The notes under the pieces were generated by a model that did no database searches, was not told where the DNA came from, and saw nothing but the letters and a program-made list of their open reading frames with translations. DNA of 64,000 nt from Areca catechu. Taxonomy: Eukaryota; Streptophyta; Magnoliopsida; Arecales; Arecaceae. A program made the position numbers and the translations under genes. Shown one piece after another: positions 57,953 through 64,000 of this stretch; position 1 is the stretch's first letter; each line of letters opens with the position of its first letter. Where the stretch lies: assembly GCA_021397845.1 (NCBI GenBank), contig CM038052.1:176123183-176187182 (forward strand). The letters run 5' to 3'.

Positions 57953-59297
57953 GAATGAAGAAGTAAAAGTGATACTTATCCCCAGAAGGTTTCAAAGAGA
58001 GCTCCGGGTGGCCTCATTCACCAACCGCCCGTCGTTGTCAGGAGTGGCCCTCTGAAGCAGCTCCTTTGCCTCCTAGGCATCGCGCCACTTTCGGCGCTCC
58101 TCCTCATGAGCACCGCTGACCCTTTCATCAATGGCCAATGGCCCCTCACCTGTAGGGATCCCCCTGGTGGTCGGGGAGGTTGCCACAATCAGCTTCGACG
58201 GCGGAGGCGAAGGGGCTACGTCCGCCCCGGTCGGCGTCGGAAGCCTCTCTTCTGTCTGGACGGCCGGCTGTCCAACCGAAGAGGATCGCTCGGACGCAAT
58301 CACTCTTTGGCATTCGGTCAGAGACATGTCATCCTCTGACTCGACCAACACCACCGTGGCGGAAGGTTCGGCCGTCCGCTATTTCTTTGGTCTTTCAGGC
58401 ACCAGCTCGGCCACCTGCTTCTTCGGCTCTCGCAGGGCCGGCTCTGCAATTCGAATAGCCCTTCGCTGTGCGGACCGTGCCGAAAGGACCGCCCGATCTG
58501 GCTTCATCTTCCTGCCTGTCAACAAACAAAGTTAAAAGTGAGGTACGGTTACAAAGCCGATAGAGGATAAGAAAGCCGTTCTCTCTCTCTACGACTCTTG
58601 TCCTACCTAGCATCGGGTGCCGGCTGAGTCCAGCCTGGTGAAGACTCCCCTCATGAAGCATAAAGCCGACAAACTTTGGATCTTCATCATCCAATTTGTG
58701 GAAGTCAGCCTTGTCGGCCCTCGAGACTTTCCTTCCATTCAGAGCATTCGGCCACGGCTCCCTCTAGGCTGCCTTAAAGCCCCATGGTTCCAGGCTATCT
58801 GCAAAGAAGTACCGGGACTTCCATTTATGAATTGCGGATGGAAGCCCTCCTAGAACCTTCCGGCCAGGGCGTGGACTGAACATCCACCACTCCTGACTCC
58901 AAAAGTCCTGTTTCAACAAGAAAAAATTGAAAAATAAAGATACCCTCGGCTCGATGTCGGCCTCTCGACACAGAACCTCAAAATCCCAGAGAATCCGAAT
59001 GCTATTTGGGGTCAGCTGGGCAGGGGTGACTCTATAGGTATTGAAAATCCGAACGAAGAAGCTATGGATTGGGAAATGAAGACTGGCTTTCAGGTGGTCT
59101 TCGTACATGTGGAGAGCTCCTAAGTTCAAAGGCCCGTTCACTCTATCCTCACGGCTAGGGACGGTCAGGTGTAAAGTGGAAGGAATGTTATATACAATCC
59201 TAAGATTTTCGACCCTCTCTCGGGTCATGGCCGAAGGGATATCAAAAGGACCGGGTTCCCTATTACCTCGAGCCGAACCCCGACTCCCAGAGGCCAT
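57953..59297 (-). pseudogene. Tat-2 antisense gene, right-arm copy
   Basis: Minus-strand ATG at 59297; the frame is open through 58764 and beyond (177 codons: YNIPSTLHLTVPSREDRVNG; AQLTPNSIRILWDF; LFFNFFLLKQDF; LPSAIHKWKSRYFF). It shifts near 58760, and 58694-58607 finishes exon 1 (MLHEGSLHQAGLSRHPM). Intron 58516-58606 is GT-AG and 91 bp, the same size and place as in the left arm. Exon 2 (58515 to about 57985) starts RKMKPDRAV and is Ser/Pro-rich. Its donor is mutated from GT to AT (GATAAGTATC), and the coiled-coil exon is missing because the 95-bp array begins here. Confidence 0.8.
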
Positions 59298-59464
59298 TCT
59301 AAAATGGGTTGCAGAAAGGGAGGAAGATGGGGGGAGGTGAAGATGAGACTAACCTGGTTCCTTGGTTCTCTAGGAGAGGCTAAAGTAGCGCAAGGAGGGA
59401 GGAGATTGCCTTCTCTTCGAGCACAAGCACGGCAACAGGTTCCTTCTGGGTGCTGCATCCCTCC

Positions 59465-59472
59465 TTATATAG
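59465..59472 (-). promoter_or_regulatory. TATA box of the Tat-2 antisense gene (right arm)
   Basis: The minus strand reads GCCTATATAAGGAGG, about 168 bp upstream of the ATG at 59297. The left arm lacks this region through a deletion of about 255 bp (59372-59626 here). Confidence 0.6.
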
Positions 59473-59893
59473 GCGTCCGAGGGCAGCTTCCCAACGCATC
59501 CCCCCACGTGCCGAGACACAACGGTTGGCACCTCCGTTTTTGAGTTGGACGGGAATTCGAGGGGACGTGCCGGATCATATCCGGCCATGATCCGCATGAT
59601 AGTCGAAGCAACGACTGATGGACCACCCTGGGAAGTGCCCTAACCACTATGATGGAGCCACGTGCCCCATGTCACGTCGAGAATCCAAACAGGCAGCTGC
59701 CAGGCACCATACCAGCAATAACTGCTCCCCCTGTCTTCGCCAACCAGGCACTGACACCTGTCCCAGAGCAAAAATCGGAGCGGAAGGTGGCCGGACGCAG
59801 CATGCCGAACCGGATTCGCCATCATTTAAAAGGCTGATGCATTTACTGCCATTTAATGCCCTCGCCCTTCGAGCCTACGGACTCGCTCGAAGC

Positions 59894-59913
59894 ACAAGGG
59901 CAAGGGAGACAAC
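59894..59913 (+). other. Polypurine tract of Tat-2 (plus-strand copy)
   Basis: AAGGGCAAGGGAGACAAC ends where the LTR starts. It is mirrored on the minus strand at 28961-28980. Confidence 0.7.
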
Positions 59914-60783
59914 TGTTGTACCATGACGGCTCACCCTCGGCCAGAACCGGCCTAGCCCTGCTGACCGACCCGGTCGCCCCCTTTCAAGGCTCCACCTGGG
60001 AGAGGTCTGACCCACCGAAGTAGAGGTCCGAACGACCCTCTCCTGTTGGGGTCCGGCCCATCGCTTTCCCTAAGAGGTCCGACCCACCGGAGCAGAGGTC
60101 CGAACGACCCTCTCCTGCTGGGGTCTGGCCCATCGCTCTCCTTCAGAGGTCCGACCTACCGGAGCAGAGGTCCGAACGACCCTCTCCTGCTGGGGTCCAG
60201 TCCATCGCTCTCCTTCAGCAGTCCGACCCACCGGAACAGAGGTCCGAACGACCCTCTCCTGCTGGGGTCCGGCCCATCGCTCTCCTTCAGAGGTCCGACC
60301 CACCGGAGCAGAGGTCCAAACGACCCTCTCCTGCTGGGGTCCGGCCCATCGCTCTCCTTCAACAATCCGACCCACCGAAGCTGAGGTCTGAACGACCCTC
60401 TCCTGCTGAGATCCAACTCGTCGCTCTACTTCGGAAGGTTGGCCTCTAGTCCGGCCGACCGGCTTTCCCACGGCCGACGCCCAACAGGCAAGCCTGGCAT
60501 CCAGGGAATTCCAGAAGCACCTTTCTGTTACAGTGGGAACCTGCTATTCCAACAGCCCTGCTCCACTACTTCAACGATGCCACCGTATCTACGCGCCACG
60601 TGGCCACTCTCCAGATTCTCCTAGGGGCAGATCGGTCTTTCTCAGCCTCTCCCCTAACGGATTTTGGACTATTCCGTGCCTATATAAGATACCAGGAGGA
60701 CCCCGTTCGAAGGTAGAAGAACTCTTCCCTCTCCATATGCTCTCATCCATTGATTCCTCCATTCTACTGCCTTCAATCTCCTG
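59914..60783 (+). repeat. Tat-2 LTR, plus orientation, lacking the last ~136 bp of U5
   Basis: Starts TGTTGTACCATGACGG and carries six 72-bp repeats (60000-60420). It ends at CTCCTGCTAAC, where it should continue CTTAGGCATCAGAGG as in the left LTR. It instead joins inverted U3 at 60784, with AAC shared by both sides. Confidence 0.88.
60679..60687 (+). promoter_or_regulatory. TATA box of the Tat-2 LTR (plus-strand copy)
   Basis: GCCTATATAAGATACC in the LTR, the mirror of 28186-28195. Confidence 0.65.
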
Positions 60784-61240
60784 CTAACCTTCCGAAGTAG
60801 AGCGACGGGCCGGACCCCAGCAGGAGAGGGTCATTTGGACCTCTGCTTCGGTGGGTCGGACTGCTGAAGGAGAGCGATGGGCTGGACCCCAGCAGGAGAG
60901 GGTCGTTCGGACCTCTGCTCCGGTGGGTCGGACCTCTAAAGGAGAGCGATGGGCCAGACCCCAGCAGGAGAGGGTCGTTCGGACCTCTGCTCCGGTGGGT
61001 CGGACTGCTGAAGGAGAGCGATGGGCTGGACCCCAGCAGGAGAGGGTCGTTCGGACCTCTGCTCCGGTGGGTCGGACCTCTGAAGGAGAGCGATGGGCCG
61101 GACCCCAGCAGGAGAGGGTCGTTCAGACCTCTACTCCGATGGGTTGGACCTCTCCCAGGTGGAGCCTTGAAAAGGGGCGGCCAGGTCGGTTTGCAAGGCT
61201 GGGCCGGTTCTGGCTGAGGGTGAGCCATCATGGTACAACA
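60784..61240 (-). repeat. Inverted partial U3 at the right end of Tat-2
   Basis: Same strand and sequence as 28435-28960: five 72-bp repeats, then the minus-strand LTR start (plus-strand end GGTACAACA). With 59914-60420 it forms an inverted repeat around a loop of about 350 bp. TTATT follows at 61241. Confidence 0.9.
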
Positions 61241-61245
61241 TTATT

Positions 61246-61400
61246 AATTGTAGATATGCTTTAACGAGTCATCGAATGATGAAGCTTGTAGAGATAGCCT
61301 TCATGTCCAAAGATGCATTTAATTTAGTGATATATAATCTAATACCATTTTTTACTATTGAGTCAGCTCAGATTGTCATGATCAACTCGATTTCCATTTT
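61246..61400 (+). pseudogene. MULE transposase C-terminal piece, right of Tat-2
   Basis: The frame CRYALTSHRMMKLVEIAFMS, then KDAFNLVIYNL, fits the short conserved stretch after the SWIM region in FAR1-like proteins (RY..L...A...AE.A..S.E.Y). It continues the gene broken at 27950. The end is not defined. Confidence 0.6.
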
Positions 61401-63812
61401 ATTAGAAAATCAACTATTTATAGAGTACTGTTGAGTCAACTCAGATAATTGGGATCAACTAGATTTCCATCCGAGTCGATTCAGTTGCCATTTAGATTGA
61501 CTTGGTTGTCAACCTCCAAAATTATAGCTTATGTAATTTTAGCTCTCCTTATCGAATCAACTTGGCACGTGCCAGTTAAAACTCTCTGTACCAAACTGAA
61601 TTTCTTTTATACTAAGCTGAAACTTTGGTCCTTTAAAAAAAAATTAATTTCCCATCCCAATATACTATTTTTATTTGAATTTTAATGACATTTTTTTTTT
61701 TTTTTGGAACTTTAAAAACATATCCTTTACGTTAAAAATTATTAGCCTTAATCCTTTCTTTTAGTACTTTAATATTTTATAAAACAAAAATTTATTTAAT
61801 TTATTAGTTATATTATATACTTAAATATTTTATCATTTATTCAAATCAATTTTTAAGACTAATAGAAATCCTAACTCTTCGTCGTTCGTTCAGGTATAGA
61901 AAAGTCTAGCAGCAACTCATCTTTTCCATCGAGATGGTCACTGCTAACTACTGAGATGGAAAACATGGACAACCAACATGCCTGAAAAAGAGCAAATACA
62001 ATAGAGTGCACCCTTTAAGAAAGAGTTGTTTTTTTTGTTTGAAATGTCGAAATGCTTTGAATATCACTCTTTTCTTCTTCCCAAAGAAACGAAGCCCAAA
62101 ATAAAATTTCACTCCAAAATAAAATTTCACTCATTTTTCCTTGATGCACATTTTGCCTTGATACATTTTATTACATGGGTTGCGACCTATCACCTGCTGC
62201 AGAACTAAAGATATATTTACCCCTGTTTGGCGAAATCACTATCTTTTGTAAGAAGAGTAAATGCAAGACATTATTCTTGTAGTACCCCCATCCTCCTCCA
62301 TGCCATCACCTCTACATACGTTCATGTTCTATTCACAATTTTTTTTTCTTTTTTCTTTTTTTCTTCTATTGATATTTTCTTGTTTAGTTGAAGACGTCCA
62401 ATTTTCTTTTCTTCCTTTGTCCCTCTTTCAACCTTTTAGGTACCAGCTCCCCGTTCTCTTGCCGTCATGCTCTTACGCCGTCAGGAACTAAATCCACAGA
62501 TTCAAAACAAAAAAATCCGAGTGTCCTCGCGTATTGTTGATGCTCTGACCGACGCTTTAACAGCACCTTCCGCTCAGGTCTTAACTACGCTTTATTCATG
62601 CACCACGAGGGATACCCCTTCGATTACCAGCACTAATCCACCCACCCATGGCAACAAAGTAAAATTGAACCACATCCCCACGATAAAATGAAAATTATAA
62701 ATCGATTCCAATTTCAGGATAATGAAATTTGACAACATGCAGCTTGCTTGCTTAGATATCACTCCATCCTCCAACTAAAACCTGTATCATAGCACAAGCC
62801 TGCAGCCGGTGACCCTTGTGAAGAATCAAACTACAGCTGAAGAATGCAGATTGAATTGACTGCAGAATTTTGCCAACAGCAGGATATGACCTATCAAAAT
62901 CTTTGGAAGAAAAATAGAAAAAAAAAATGATGTTTCCTTGATTTTTTTGGCTTTGCTGTAGTTACAACATATTTTCTTTGACGGCAAAAACAGAGCTTGC
63001 AGGAGAAACGGCGATAATCACCGCTTCGTGTCATCTAACAGTACCTCACTCTGGGTATCAAATTTGTATTTTCAAAGGCCCATAGATGCATGCACGCATG
63101 GAGCAAGCAAACCTGAAACTGCAATGAAATGACCCTTCGTTATCAATTAACCCAGATAGCAACAGGGGAGAGATCAACAGTGAACCAGAAATCACTAACA
63201 AAAATATTGTGCATTCAGTTTCAATAAAATATCAAGGAAGAACCTGAAATCAAACAAATTAATTTGGAAATCTGCAGTGCTTCGTGATTATTCAAGTCCC
63301 ACCAGCAAACTAAATAAATCAAACAATTCAGACCATTGAAGATCAAAAAACTGAGTCTCAACCAACTATAAGCAAAATTATTTATCCAAACACTCAGGAA
63401 ATTTTATGAAGTAATGATCTTCCCTTAAATTGAAGAAAAAGTATATAGCTGCACTATAAATTGCTCGAGAGAAGTCATATAAGAATTTATATCATTTCCA
63501 TCCCTCTTAATCCAACTCGGAACATGCGAGCTCAATTCCGTCATCCCACGAAAAGTATGTGACCAAAAACTGCTGGGATTGCTCAGGAACATTTCCAAGG
63601 GACCAAGCATACCCAATATATCACCCCCAAAAATCATCATTCACCCAAGCCAAACCAAACTATATAACTCAGTGGAAGCTCTATCTAGCTATGCCGTTTA
63701 ATTTGTCCTTTAAATTATTTTTTTATTTTCTTTTTTCTCTTTTTTTGCTTTTTTTATTTGCTATCCTCTTACGGAGACCAACATTCCAAGCCAACAAAGG
63801 CAAGGACCTCAC
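61401..63812. other. AT-rich intergenic region, no clear gene
   Basis: Contains poly-T runs (61688-61705 and 62340-62370) and scattered short frames (61449-61685, 62261-62691, 63425-63640, 63559-63828) without domains. The right end of the MULE may be near 61700-61860, but no terminal repeat was found. The part from about 62700 could be the 3' UTR or introns of the minus-strand gene at 63813. Confidence 0.5.
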
Positions 63813-64000
63813 TTATAAAGGACTCTGAGTGTCACTCAATAATTCCCCACTAGCAATCGTTTCCGCAAACTCCTGTGCATCATGAAAAATGGCCCTGTAA
63901 CGTGGCCTCTTAGCTTCACACAGACTAATATCAATCTGATTCTGTGTAGCCAGTTCCTTGCCCATTCCCCTCTCCATAAGGTTCTCCAACATGTGACAGA
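63813..64000 (-). CDS. Terminal exon of an unidentified host gene (partial)
   Basis: A stop-free minus-strand frame enters from beyond 64000 and ends at a TAA (63813-63815). It includes HMLENLMERGMGKELATQNQ, then IDISLCEAKRPRYRAIFHDA and QEFAETIASGELLSDTQ. Balanced codon use, no decay, and charged and hydrophobic residues in a plausible globular pattern set it apart from the transposon relics. I do not recognise the family. No splice acceptor is visible in the window, so the exon start is unknown. Confidence 0.55.
   Translation of the reverse strand, partial: CHMLENLMERGMGKELATQNQIDISLCEAKRPRYRAIFHDAQEFAETIASGELLSDTQSPL

Larger units (their letters stand above)
27951..61240 (-). mobile_element. 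Tat-2: rearranged Tat element inserted in the MULE gene
   Basis: The outer ends are TGTTGCGGCG (27951) and GGTACAACA (61240), flanked by a perfect TTATT duplication at 27946-27950 and 61241-61245. The termini read as one minus-strand element (U3 start at 61240, U5 end at 27951). Inside, 30918-60783 runs on the plus strand: RNase H, aRNase H, integrase (split by Tat-3), tandem repeats, antisense gene, truncated LTR. The left arm 27951-30665 is an inverted copy of about 57953-60783. Gag, protease and RT are missing. Strand is given for the termini. Confidence 0.85.

Noticed and set aside
62261..62691. Small frames of 74-76 codons near 62.3-62.7 kb
   Set aside because: No domain, low complexity, and no support from neighbours.
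63425..63640. 71-codon minus-strand frame as part of the edge gene
   Set aside because: It lies beyond the stop at 63813; no splice evidence joins it, so it is probably UTR or chance.

Overview
This is plant nuclear DNA made almost entirely of transposons. Tat-type Ty3/gypsy elements with two RNase H domains, Sirevirus-type Ty1/copia elements and FAR1-like MULE transposases are all typical of flowering plants. I cannot name the species; a large-genome monocot is a low-confidence guess. The only likely host coding sequence is a short terminal exon at the right edge (63813-64000, minus strand).

Layout. 1-3369 is the 3' half of a chromovirus (chromovirus A) with its 3' LTR. 3421-6540 is a decayed Ty1/copia 3' fragment with its LTR. 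6826-24052 is Tat-1, a complete but heavily mutated Tat element; its 5' LTR is split by chromovirus B (7220-13956, minus strand), which has lost protease, RT and RNase H. 24366-27950 holds a three-level tandem repeat followed by a dead FAR1-like MULE transposase gene. That gene is split by Tat-2 (27951-61240, flanked by perfect 5-bp duplications TTATT) and resumes at 61246. Tat-2 is itself split in its integrase by Tat-3 (31934-55692). Tat-3 is split in an intron of its antisense gene by a Sirevirus (41248-52240). So the right half is four levels deep: MULE > Tat-2 > Tat-3 > Sirevirus. The left half is two deep: Tat-1 > chromovirus B.

How the parts work. Each Tat element has the sense order LTR-PBS-gag-PR-RT-RNase H-archaeal-type RNase H-INT. 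After it comes a tandem-repeat block, then a gene on the opposite strand, then PPT and LTR. The antisense gene codes for an N-terminal domain resembling the Pfam family 'putative gypsy type transposon', a Ser/Pro-rich linker and a coiled-coil tail. It has recognisable GT-AG introns, the first at the same place in all three elements, and its own TATA box in two of them. Antisense orientation would let introns survive a cycle through genomic RNA. All sense gag-pol genes here are broken; the longest open stretch is the 495-codon RT-RNase H-aRNase H ORF of Tat-3.

Most unusual structure: Tat-2 has correct outer termini and a perfect target-site duplication, but inside it is an inverted chimera. 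Its left arm (LTR plus 3' region) runs on the minus strand, and a plus-strand block (RNase H to a truncated LTR) is spliced in. It ends with an inverted piece of U3. This looks like the product of strand switching during reverse transcription, or of a later rearrangement, or of an assembly error; reads spanning 30917 and 60784 would decide.
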